NCBI GenBank assembly: GCA_020355945.1
Contig: CP070627.1
Coordinates: 5,898,496-5,904,633 of the forward strand
Source of the DNA: Candidatus Aminicenantota bacterium
GTDB lineage: Bacteria > Acidobacteriota > Aminicenantia > UBA2199
Direction of reading: 5' to 3'
Length of the DNA: 6,138 bases
This document shows, piece by piece, positions 1 to 5,930 of the stretch. The stretch's first letter is position 1; every line of letters begins with the position of its first letter. The notes below the pieces were generated by a model, which saw only the letters and a list, made by a program, of their open reading frames with translations, did not search any database and was not told where the DNA came from. Position numbers and translations under genes: made by a program.

Positions 1-11
1 AAAAAAGCTTT

Positions 12-518
12 TCAGGTTTTTTCTATTTTTCTCCGCAGCGACATCCCTATCCAGGTCCTGGCGGCCCCTGAGATGAGAGTTCCCAGGTAGGAAAGAATTT
101 TCATCCCCGCGATGCCCGTTCCCAATGAAATTGCGACTCCTGCAAACCACAACCATAACCCGATACTCGGAATGATTTTGGATTCGTAGTTGGCAACCAC
201 GAGTGTTAAGATGCCGATAAGATATAATCCCCATCCCAGGGGGGTGAAAAAACGGGCCATCCCCAGGAGAAGCCCGCTCAACGCGAAAACGAACCCGGTT
301 AATCCCAGGTATCCCGTCTTTTCAAACTGGCACCCGTAAATTCCCATAAGTGCGAAAGCCAATAGTACATTACCGGCCATTAGAAAAACAACGGAGGCAA
401 TACCGGGGATAGCCGATATGTATAAAGCGATAAAAAGGATAAATATCCCGATAATATCGGCGATACCGCTGCAAATTGCAGCCGTTCCGCCGAGGCGAAT
501 CAATTTTTCAAAAGTCAT
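12..518 (-). CDS. Small multi-pass integral membrane protein, function unknown
   Basis: The 168-residue protein is almost entirely hydrophobic, with five or six predicted helices at about residues 8-34, 40-62, 70-89, 95-110, 117-136 and 140-158. It ends in a basic cytoplasmic-looking tail (LRRKIEKT). The segment LMGIYGCQFEKTGYLGLTGF (57-76), where two helices are joined by a short charged turn, resembles small uncharacterised bacterial membrane proteins with a 'GlYarq.e.aG.lGl.GF' pattern. That likeness is from memory and not a firm family call. No enzymatic, metal-binding or transport motif is visible. The ATG start is well supported: AGGAGA lies 7 bases upstream (526-531). The stop lies 11 bases from the left edge. 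It appears to be transcribed alone from the 519-610 region. Its GC is intermediate (27 and 36 G+C in two 60-base lines). Confidence 0.8.
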   Translation of the reverse strand: MTFEKLIRLGGTAAICSGIADIIGIFILFIALYISAIPGIASVVFLMAGNVLLAFALMGIYGCQFEKTGYLGLTGFVFALSGLLLGMARFFTPLGWGLYLIGILTLVVANYESKIIPSIGLWLWFAGVAISLGTGIAGMKILSYLGTLISGAARTWIGMSLRRKIEKT

Positions 519-574
519 TTAAAATTCTCCTGTGTACTTATTATAGTATTATAAAATACCTGACCCTACATTTC

Positions 575-603
575 TCATTATTATAATTTATTGGATTTGT
601 CAA
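575..603 (-). promoter_or_regulatory. Weak candidate promoter for the 12-518 gene
   Basis: The minus strand has a consensus -35 hexamer TTGACA (603 to 598) in an AT-rich stretch upstream of the membrane-protein gene. At 17 bases the -10 position reads TAATGA, a poor match. At 15 bases it reads AATAAT, a better match at short spacing. Perfect TATAAT hexamers occur at 585-580, 553-548 and 545-540 but sit at the wrong distance from this -35. The direction and location suit a promoter, but the exact elements are uncertain. Confidence 0.3.
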
Positions 604-701
604 CTATAAAATCCATTTTTGCCTCCCATTTATAAAATACGTATAGTGGTATACAAATCGGAAGCCGAAGCCCGGAGACTTCAGAACCACAAAAATCCGG
701 A

Positions 702-715
702 ACGGTGAACGGTGA
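702..715. repeat. Two-copy tandem heptamer ACGGTGA
   Basis: Two exact adjacent copies of ACGGTGA lie in the intergenic region, followed by a partial GTG. The period is the same seven bases as the heptamer array at 3572-3599, although the unit differs. Confidence 0.6.
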
Positions 716-799
716 GTGCTAATGTTTTAAAGTTGTGGAAGTTGCTGTATAGTGGATAACCCTTTATTGGGTTTTTTGGACTGTACCTTTCCTGTTATT

Positions 800-1435
800 T
801 TACTGTTTTTTGTCTGTATAATCTTTGATTAATTGGGATACTCTTTTATCTTCCTGGTTGAAACATATTTCGATTCGCCTGAAACCGCTTAGCATCCATG
901 ATGGCAGTGCCAGGAATTCTTGGGTTGATGGTTCAGTGACCTTGCGGTTAAGAAGGAGTTTGTTTTTTTTTATTTTAACAGCACTGATTTCTTCCCAGCG
1001 GATTAATCTTTCTTCCTTACCTGTTGATGTTGAAGTTGACGTTAAGGTTAATTTTTGGGCATTGGAAAAGAGCCATCCATATCGGCGCCAGACCCCCTGG
1101 TCAGTCAGTCTATAAATCCGGGGGCGAAGTTCACTAACCCCCACAATGAGGATCATGGTAATGATAAAACACAAATAATACCATATCCTTTCTTCTTTAT
1201 GATGCCATAAAATAATCATCGCAGCTCCTGGAATTATAACCGATAGAGAACCTAATACTCGCTGCCATAATGGTGGAGTATATGTCCATGTATAAACGGT
1301 TTCTCCTTCAACCCTCCATCGTTTTTTGAATTCTTTGAAAGGGATCAGTAAATTGTTGGCCTTAAGTATTTTGTAGACCAGGAATCCCAGGATAACCAGG
1401 CTGGCTATAAATGCAATAATAAAATGAATTTTCAT
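800..1435 (-). CDS. Membrane protein with C-terminal PH-like domain, second gene of operon
   Basis: This 211-residue protein has an N-terminal helix (about 4-24), a hydrophilic loop, and two further helices (about 58-76 and 85-102). A soluble C-terminal half follows (about 104-210). That half begins RPRIYRLTDQGVWRRYGW, and RWEEISAVKI comes at 146-155. A strand with charged/hydrophobic alternation that names an 'I' contact, followed by a final amphipathic helix (LIKDYTDKK), is typical of bacterial PH-like (bPH2/YcxB-like) membrane-anchored domains. The domain call is my inference from pattern. The ATG overlaps the stop of the upstream gene (1432-2571) by four bases, so translation is probably coupled. 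An AAGGAAAG ribosome site lies within that gene's end, 5 bases before the ATG. A Ser/Leu-Thr dipeptide repeat (129-138) sits inside the domain. No catalytic residues are visible and the function is unknown. Confidence 0.82.
   Translation of the reverse strand: MKIHFIIAFIASLVILGFLVYKILKANNLLIPFKEFKKRWRVEGETVYTWTYTPPLWQRVLGSLSVIIPGAAMIILWHHKEERIWYYLCFIITMILIVGVSELRPRIYRLTDQGVWRRYGWLFSNAQKLTLTSTSTSTGKEERLIRWEEISAVKIKKNKLLLNRKVTEPSTQEFLALPSWMLSGFRRIEICFNQEDKRVSQLIKDYTDKKQ
1022..1051 (-). repeat. In-frame hexanucleotide repeat encoding (S/L)T x5
   Basis: Five consecutive hexamers of the form NGTTGA/NGTTAA on the plus strand encode L-T-L-T-S-T-S-T-S-T (residues 129-138) on the minus strand. Because the unit is six bases, gain or loss of a copy would keep the reading frame and only change the length of this Thr/Ser-rich segment, which lies between two predicted strands of the PH-like domain. 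Confidence 0.65.
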
Positions 1436-2571
1436 TGTTCTTTCCTTAAAAGATACCGGGGAAGTGTTTCCTCAAGGTAAAGGGCCATATCCCGGTTAAG
1501 ATCGTTAACTTTGAGGGTCAAGCGATCGCTGATGATTACCAATCGAAAAGTGAATAACTCCATTTGTTGTCTGGTTATTTTTGTTATGGCAGTGACAGGT
1601 ATCTTTCTCCTGGTTATGGGAATACCCAGGCAATACGACCTATAGAAAAGATAGTTCTTATTCAATTGGATTTTCTTTATTGGCAGCAATGTTTTTAAAG
1701 AAAAAAGAATAAGGACAGCGGTAAAGAAAAGCCAGATTCCTTCCCAGGTACCTACTTTTGATGGGGATGTCCAGCCCACTGCCCAGGTCAAAATGTAAAT
1801 GCCAACCCATATGCCAATAAGTAAGATAAAAGCCAACCATTCGTGCCGTTTTGAAATGAAGAAAAGATAACTGCCATCTTCTAATTTTTTCTCTTTTATC
1901 CCTTTGGGTATTTTCAAAGCTGACTCTCCTGGAGTTTCTTCACCAGTGGTTCTATATTTAACTGGTTTTTCTTCGGCTAATTTTGAAAATTTTGTTTCTT
2001 CTTCAAGAGTAGAAGAAGAGCCATAGGTAAGGTCTGATAATTGGCAGTTCAATAGCAGCGATAAATCTTTGACTTTTGCTCGAAATGCCCGCTCATTTTT
2101 AAACATATCGAAAAATGTCCATTGATCGTTGTTTTTCAATTTTACTTTAAGTCCGAATCGTTCTTTTTTTCCAAAGTCACCTATGGAGCGGCTGGTTAAA
2201 ACCAGTGAATCAATAAAATCAGAGGAGTACTTTTTGTTGAATAGAAAAGGCCAAAAACCTGTGATAAAATGAACTTCTCTTTTTCGTGTATCCACTGCAG
2301 CCCGTTTAAAGGCCGTAAATAACCAGTGAGGATGTAACCACCACCGGCCACTCTCTAACGTTACCAATACCAGGGCGATAAGAGCCCAGGCTGGAAGGCC
2401 GATTAAAATTAAATCTATGATTCGGATTTTCCCATATTTTTTCAACGACAGTACAACTGCTAATAGGATAAAAAAGACAATAACGGCAGTATAAATAAAT
2501 GAGAATAACCCAACCCAAAATTTATTTGGGGAGAAAAAATTGATGATTTTAAAATGTTCGTTCTGTTCCAA
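1432..2571 (-). CDS. Membrane protein with two helix pairs, each followed by a PH-like soluble region; first gene of operon
   Basis: The 379-residue protein seems to be built from two similar halves. Half one has helices at about 19-42 and 50-71 and a soluble region at about 90-180 (from VDTRKREVHF to LLLNCQLSD). Half two has helices at about 245-265 and 276-295 and a soluble region at about 299-375 (IQLNKNYLFYRSYCLGIPIT, then RRKIPVTAITKI, ending in the helix ALYLEETLPRYLL). A charged Glu/Lys-rich linker (about 185-232) joins them. The second region resembles a PH-like membrane-anchored domain, with a strand, a turn, an 'IPVTAITKI' strand and a closing helix. This is a pattern-based inference and no named family is claimed. 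The start is TTG, fixed by a consensus AGGAGG 6 bases upstream; the next in-frame ATG is residue 155. It overlaps the downstream gene by ATGA, and that gene encodes a protein of related design, so the two products may form a complex. GC is low (19/60 at 1981-2040). Confidence 0.82.
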   Translation of the reverse strand: MEQNEHFKIINFFSPNKFWVGLFSFIYTAVIVFFILLAVVLSLKKYGKIRIIDLILIGLPAWALIALVLVTLESGRWWLHPHWLFTAFKRAAVDTRKREVHFITGFWPFLFNKKYSSDFIDSLVLTSRSIGDFGKKERFGLKVKLKNNDQWTFFDMFKNERAFRAKVKDLSLLLNCQLSDLTYGSSSTLEEETKFSKLAEEKPVKYRTTGEETPGESALKIPKGIKEKKLEDGSYLFFISKRHEWLAFILLIGIWVGIYILTWAVGWTSPSKVGTWEGIWLFFTAVLILFSLKTLLPIKKIQLNKNYLFYRSYCLGIPITRRKIPVTAITKITRQQMELFTFRLVIISDRLTLKVNDLNRDMALYLEETLPRYLLRKEQ

Positions 2572-2577
2572 ATTTAA

Positions 2578-2583
2578 CCTCCT
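2578..2583 (-). promoter_or_regulatory. Consensus Shine-Dalgarno AGGAGG that fixes a TTG start
   Basis: AGGAGG on the minus strand ends 6 bases before the TTG at 2571. No ATG or GTG lies nearby in that frame, so this site is the main support for a TTG start of the 379-residue gene. Confidence 0.85.
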
Positions 2584-2598
2584 TGCTTCATGTTTTCT

Positions 2599-2627
2599 AT
2601 TTTAATTTACCGATAAAATAAAGTCAA
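2599..2627 (-). promoter_or_regulatory. Sigma-70-type promoter for the 2571-800 operon
   Basis: The minus strand reads TTGACT (2627 to 2622), a 17-base spacer, then TAAAAT (2604 to 2599). Each hexamer matches the consensus at five of six positions with ideal spacing. Transcription would begin near 2592, giving a leader of about 20 bases before the TTG start that includes the AGGAGG. The same two hexamers recur in the divergent promoter at 2682-2711. Confidence 0.7.
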
Positions 2628-2681
2628 TTGTTATTACCTTCAAAAATTTTCTATCCAATTATAGTTGATCAATTTTTGTAT

Positions 2682-2711
2682 TTGACTTTCCTTTTGGCTT
2701 TAAGATAAAAT
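2682..2711 (+). promoter_or_regulatory. Sigma-70-type promoter for the 2730-3530 gene
   Basis: The plus strand reads TTGACT (2682-2687), an 18-base spacer, then TAAAAT (2706-2711). Each hexamer matches the consensus at five of six positions. The predicted transcript start (about 2718) falls right at the ribosome binding site, giving an unusually short leader of roughly 12 bases. The hexamers are identical to those of the divergent promoter at 2599-2627. Confidence 0.6.
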
Positions 2712-2718
2712 ATAAACC

Positions 2719-2724
2719 AGGAGG
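2719..2724 (+). promoter_or_regulatory. Consensus Shine-Dalgarno AGGAGG that decides between TTG and ATG
   Basis: AGGAGG lies 5 bases before the ATG at 2730 and only 2 bases before the adjacent in-frame TTG at 2727. The spacing favours the ATG, so the protein starts MSIKFEIE. Confidence 0.85.
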
Positions 2725-2729
2725 TTTTG

Positions 2730-3530
2730 ATGAGTATAAAGTTTGAGATAGAGGCAGAACGCCTGGAAAAAGAAACAGGTATTGATTTCAAAAAGTATCG
2801 CAACCCGGAGATGGTGAAAAAAATCAGTCATCTAATCGGATTCTATCGCCAAACCAATACCCTGATGATGAGGTATATCATAATATTACTGGTTATTGTG
2901 GTTGCCCTTTGCATATGGTTTCATACGAGAGAAATGAGTGGTGTTGGTATTGCTCTTTTTTTGATTGTGGGTACTTTTTTTAGTGTGGCAGAAGGCATTT
3001 GCTGGGGATTAATGAAGCTGGCAAAAAATGCAGTTAAAGAAGGCGCGGATATTGTTCTCATGATGCTGGACTTTCTAAAAGAAATCAAAACAGACCTTTC
3101 TACCCTGGCCAAAAACAACCCGGATGCTAAAGTCACCCTGTCAAACCTGTTTAGGGGAATATCTTATGAGGTGTTTATTCCTGCTGTTAGCCAGATTATC
3201 CGTGATAAATTAAAATTTCTGGCAAAACCTGCTAATTTTGTTATCGAAAATACGATATTCTATCTTACAAAATCGCTGTCAACAGCCATGGATAAAGCTG
3301 AAAGCAAAAGTACCAGGGATAAAACAGCACAAGCAGGATCCCAGGAGGAACAAAAAGATGAGAAAATGGATGAAGTATTTAATCAATTAATCGATGACGC
3401 CCGGGAAAAGATCGGACCAATGGTAGATTCAGTGGGTCGAAAAGTGGCGCTTCCGGCAAAAATCACGTTCAATGTTACTTTATTTATCGGGGTACCAATT
3501 CTTCTAATTATTTACCTGGTTTTTAAGTAG
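2730..3530 (+). CDS. Three-helix membrane protein with amphipathic middle region, function unknown
   Basis: This 266-residue protein begins with a charged cytoplasmic-looking segment (1-42), followed by two helices (about 46-64 and 70-92). A long, mostly helical amphipathic stretch (95-190) comes next, then a very polar Lys/Glu/Gln-rich linker (about 188-214) and a last helix at the C-terminus (about 246-265). A tail helix directly at the C-terminus suggests anchoring at both ends, with the middle region lying along or near the membrane. No known domain, active-site motif or metal ligand is recognised. The start is the ATG with AGGAGG 5 bases upstream. The gene diverges from the two-gene operon at 2571-800 and shares the same promoter hexamers. 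Its low GC (22/60 at 2881-2940) matches that operon and not the exporter gene that follows. It is convergent with the exporter gene, 93 bases away. Confidence 0.82.
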   Translation: MSIKFEIEAERLEKETGIDFKKYRNPEMVKKISHLIGFYRQTNTLMMRYIIILLVIVVALCIWFHTREMSGVGIALFLIVGTFFSVAEGICWGLMKLAKNAVKEGADIVLMMLDFLKEIKTDLSTLAKNNPDAKVTLSNLFRGISYEVFIPAVSQIIRDKLKFLAKPANFVIENTIFYLTKSLSTAMDKAESKSTRDKTAQAGSQEEQKDEKMDEVFNQLIDDAREKIGPMVDSVGRKVALPAKITFNVTLFIGVPILLIIYLVFK

Positions 3531-3571
3531 CTAATGAAATTACTTTGCCTTCGGCGACCAGGGGGGTATGT

Positions 3572-3599
3572 GGCATGGAGCATGGTGCACGGAGCATGG
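3572..3599. repeat. Tandem degenerate heptamer, four copies (A/G/T)GCAYGG
   Basis: Four adjacent seven-base units read GGCATGG, AGCATGG, TGCACGG and AGCATGG, followed by a partial AG. A further degenerate unit, GGTATGT (3565-3571), may precede them in phase. The array lies between two convergent genes, in the space where the composition changes from low to high GC. It is too short and degenerate to be a coding repeat. Confidence 0.7.
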
Positions 3600-3603
3600 A
3601 GTT

Positions 3604-3627
3604 GTGAGCCGCAATTAAGCGGCTCAC
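3604..3627. terminator. Perfect 9-bp hairpin between convergent genes, probable bidirectional terminator
   Basis: GTGAGCCGC (3604-3612) and GCGGCTCAC (3619-3627) form a perfect stem around a six-base AATTAA loop. The exporter's TGA stop (3626-3624) lies inside the stem. The gene at 2730-3530 converges on it from the other side, so a hairpin that works in both directions would suit. Neither strand has a T-run after the stem, so it is not a classical intrinsic terminator. It may act as an RNA 3'-end stabiliser, or be a repeat of the REP kind. Confidence 0.55.
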
Positions 3628-5879
3628 GAGATGGCCCGAAGGGCCTTCTTAGGCTCCCCTCGCCGAAGGGCCAACAGTGCCGGGATCAGCAGGAGATCAC
3701 CTATCAGGGCGAAGAAGATGGCTACTGTCGCAAACATCCCCATCCGAGACACAGGCAGGAACTCGCTGAGAGCACAGGCGATAAACCCCCCGGCCAGGAT
3801 CACCGTGGTCAGGATGTGAGCGGGGGCGGTCCGCTCCAGGGTGTTCTCTACAGCCCTTGCCGGACCGCAGCGGGGCGCCAGCCGCAGGAAATACCCCAGG
3901 GTATGGAAGGTGTCATCCACTGCTAAACCCAGGATAATAGAAGCAGTCATTATTGAGACACTGTCCAGCGGAAATTTCAACCACCCCATCCCCCCTAACA
4001 CCAGCACTACAGGCCACAGGTTGGGTATCAAGACGAGGAAAGATAGGCGGATACTGCGTAACAGCAGGATGAACACCAGCATTATGCACAACAAGGTCAA
4101 TGACAACGAGACCATTAGACCGCGCAGCAGGGTCTGCTGGGCCAGGAGAATTAAAGGATACTGACCGGTGATCCAGGTTTCAGCCTCAGGGAAGATATTT
4201 TTCGCTTGAGCGATAACCCGCTGGAACAACGGCTGCATCTGGTTGAAACTGAGAATCGGCACCAGCAGGGTCACCCGCGCACTTTGGCCGTCAGCAGTCA
4301 ACAGGGCCCGGAGCACCTTGCGACCCTCCGGGACCGTTTGCATCATTCCTAAAACCATCCAACGGATGTTGTCGTCTACCTCACCCTCCACCAGGATAGA
4401 ACGGATCGAGGCTTCCACCAGGTCTCCCGAACTCACAGCCCCATAGACTAAAGGTTGGGAACGCAGCAGGCCAGAAAGTCGCGCCAGCTTCTGCTGGGCG
4501 GTAGGGTCCTGGAAACTGGCTTCTTGTTCCTCCCTTTTGCCGTGGTTACTATTGCGGTAAGAGAGCACCAGTTCTGCGGCGAAGACCCCAATATTGTGCT
4601 GCTGCAGCCTCTCCAACTCAGCACGGATAGGGTGCCGGGGTGAAAAGTACTCAGCGATGTTGTCCTGGACACGGAACCGGGCCACCCCCAACAGCGCCAC
4701 AATTACTACTATACCAGTCCCCACCAGGACCGGGAAGCGGCGGCGTATTGCCCAGCCAGCCAACGACTGACCCCAGCGTCTTGCCCGCACCTCAAAAGGA
4801 CGTGCTGCCTGTTGTGCTGGTCCTGGACGGATACCCGCCAACAGGGCGGGATACAAGGTGAAAGCCAGGAGGGTCATCAGGGCAATTCCCAGGGCAGACC
4901 ATGCCCCCAGTGAGCGCACCGGGGGCATGTTCCCGGTAACCAGCGAACCAAAAGCCACCAGCGTGGTGATCCCGGTCCACAGCACGGCCCACCCCTTACT
5001 GCGATAGGTAGCCAGCACTGCAGTCGGCACCTTCATCCCTCTCTGCTCCAGGTCACGGAAGCGTACCTGGAGATGCACCGCTGTGGCCAGGGAGATGACG
5101 AAAATAAGAAGTGCCAGGATGATGTTCACCAAATTAAGGCGCACCCCTATATAACCCATGACACCGAAAAGAACCCCCTGGCACACCACTACGAAAACCA
5201 GGGGGATGATGGTGTCCCCCAGGCGGCGAAATATAAAAAAGAGAAAGGCCGCAGCCAGCAGGGCCAGGAGGGGTAAGACACGCGACGCTGTGTTCAGCAG
5301 GGAGCGTTCCATCGCCCGGTGCAGGACCGGCAGACCGGAAATGTGGGCCCGGATACCCGGGGGAGCCCGGGCAGTGAGTCTGTCCAGGTTCGCCAGCAGC
5401 TCTTGCTCTGCCTTAAGCGACAAGTCGGCCAACACCATCAGCAAGGTGATTATCTCACCGTCCGGGCTCACCCACCCTGCGCCAGTGTCTAAACCGTTCT
5501 CCAGGACCTGGGTACGGAAAATCGCCGGGTCAGACGGCGGCCATTCCAGGAGGAGCCAGCGATGGTGGGCGGCGAGCCCTACTGCCGCCTCTACCCCGGG
5601 AAGCGAAGCGGCACGGTCCTCCAGTTCACCAAGCCAGGCCAGGCCCTGGTGTGTCCATAACTTGCCACCACTCAGGGCTATGCGCACAGCCTTGCCGCCC
5701 CCGAATTCCTGGCGGAAACGCTGGTAGCGCTTCAACTGCGCAGCGTCCCGGGTGAAGAAAACCCTGGGGGAATTGTCATTTTCCAACTGCAGGATTCCAG
5801 GCAGCATGGCCAGGGCAAAAACGAAGTGAAAAATAACCACCAGACGCCGGTGACGGAGAAGGAACTTAAGGAAATTCAT
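3624..5879 (-). CDS. RND-superfamily exporter of the MMPL type
   Basis: The 751-residue inner-membrane protein has the two-fold RND layout: helix 1 (about 12-29), a large periplasmic loop opening with DNSPRVFFTRD, helices 2-6 (about 200-350), helix 7 (about 383-401), a second loop opening with QDNIAEYFSPRHP, and helices 8-12 (about 589-738). Helix 10 carries LGLAVDDTFH, the acidic pair (D655, D656) that relays protons in this superfamily, and D728 lies in helix 12. The matching site in the first half (helix 4, ISLATAVH) has Ala-Thr in place of the pair. The family uses the proton gradient to move lipids or other hydrophobic molecules; the substrate here is unknown. The length is usual for COG1033-like exporters. 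I chose ATG 5879, giving the family-like start MNFLKFLLRH, with AGGGA 10 bases upstream. A TTG at 5906 would add nine residues. It follows a gene ending at 5931, probably in one operon. It is much richer in GC than the genes to its left. Confidence 0.92.
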   Translation of the reverse strand: MNFLKFLLRHRRLVVIFHFVFALAMLPGILQLENDNSPRVFFTRDAAQLKRYQRFRQEFGGGKAVRIALSGGKLWTHQGLAWLGELEDRAASLPGVEAAVGLAAHHRWLLLEWPPSDPAIFRTQVLENGLDTGAGWVSPDGEIITLLMVLADLSLKAEQELLANLDRLTARAPPGIRAHISGLPVLHRAMERSLLNTASRVLPLLALLAAAFLFFIFRRLGDTIIPLVFVVVCQGVLFGVMGYIGVRLNLVNIILALLIFVISLATAVHLQVRFRDLEQRGMKVPTAVLATYRSKGWAVLWTGITTLVAFGSLVTGNMPPVRSLGAWSALGIALMTLLAFTLYPALLAGIRPGPAQQAARPFEVRARRWGQSLAGWAIRRRFPVLVGTGIVVIVALLGVARFRVQDNIAEYFSPRHPIRAELERLQQHNIGVFAAELVLSYRNSNHGKREEQEASFQDPTAQQKLARLSGLLRSQPLVYGAVSSGDLVEASIRSILVEGEVDDNIRWMVLGMMQTVPEGRKVLRALLTADGQSARVTLLVPILSFNQMQPLFQRVIAQAKNIFPEAETWITGQYPLILLAQQTLLRGLMVSLSLTLLCIMLVFILLLRSIRLSFLVLIPNLWPVVLVLGGMGWLKFPLDSVSIMTASIILGLAVDDTFHTLGYFLRLAPRCGPARAVENTLERTAPAHILTTVILAGGFIACALSEFLPVSRMGMFATVAIFFALIGDLLLIPALLALRRGEPKKALRAIS
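3633..3650 (+). terminator. Possible second terminator for the 2730-3530 gene, antisense to the exporter
   Basis: On the plus strand, GGCCC-GAA-GGGCC (3633-3645) is followed by TTCTT. The stem is GC-rich and the tail is partly T, as in a weak intrinsic terminator, but the site lies in the last codons of the exporter gene. CCGAAGGGCC also recurs at 3663-3672, so the structure may only reflect the coding sequence Ala-Leu-Arg used twice. Confidence 0.3.
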
Positions 5880-5930
5880 TAGCTGGGAATTCCCTATTAT
5901 CAACAATTTGTAGAATTTCCGCTATATCTA

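Larger units (their letters stand above)
519..799. other. Intergenic region with short repeats, no gene seen
   Basis: These 281 bases separate two minus-strand genes. The left third is AT-rich and holds the promoter-like motifs of the 12-518 gene. The middle has two tandem copies of ACGGTGA (702-715) and two copies of GTATAGTGG (641-649 and 747-755). The first GTATAGTGG copy is part of a small inverted repeat, GTATA-GTGG-TATAC (641-654). No convincing open reading frame, RNA gene or strong terminator was found. Confidence 0.6.

Noticed and set aside
3..12. AAAAGCTTTT palindrome at the left edge, possible terminator after the 12-518 gene
   Set aside because: It has no loop-forming stem by itself and the window ends before any further structure can be judged.
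758..777. AACCC-TTTATT-GGGTT hairpin followed by a T-run on the plus strand, terminator-like
   Set aside because: The stem is only 5 bp and no plus-strand gene lies upstream. Read on the minus strand, after the operon ending at 800, it has no T-run, so it does not fit as the operon's intrinsic terminator.
825..1115. 96-residue plus-strand reading frame
   Set aside because: It is antisense to the 800-1435 gene, which has a coupled start, a ribosome site and membrane-protein character. The plus-strand product has no recognisable features.
3534..3926. 130-residue plus-strand reading frame through the heptamer repeat
   Set aside because: It mostly overlaps the exporter's 3' end in antisense. 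Its start lies in the repeat region, where the encoded W-S-M-V-H-G-A-W-S pattern is simply the DNA heptamer repeat translated.
5158..5727. 189-residue plus-strand reading frame
   Set aside because: It lies entirely opposite the exporter gene. Its Arg/Ser/Pro-rich composition is typical of the antisense of high-GC coding sequence.
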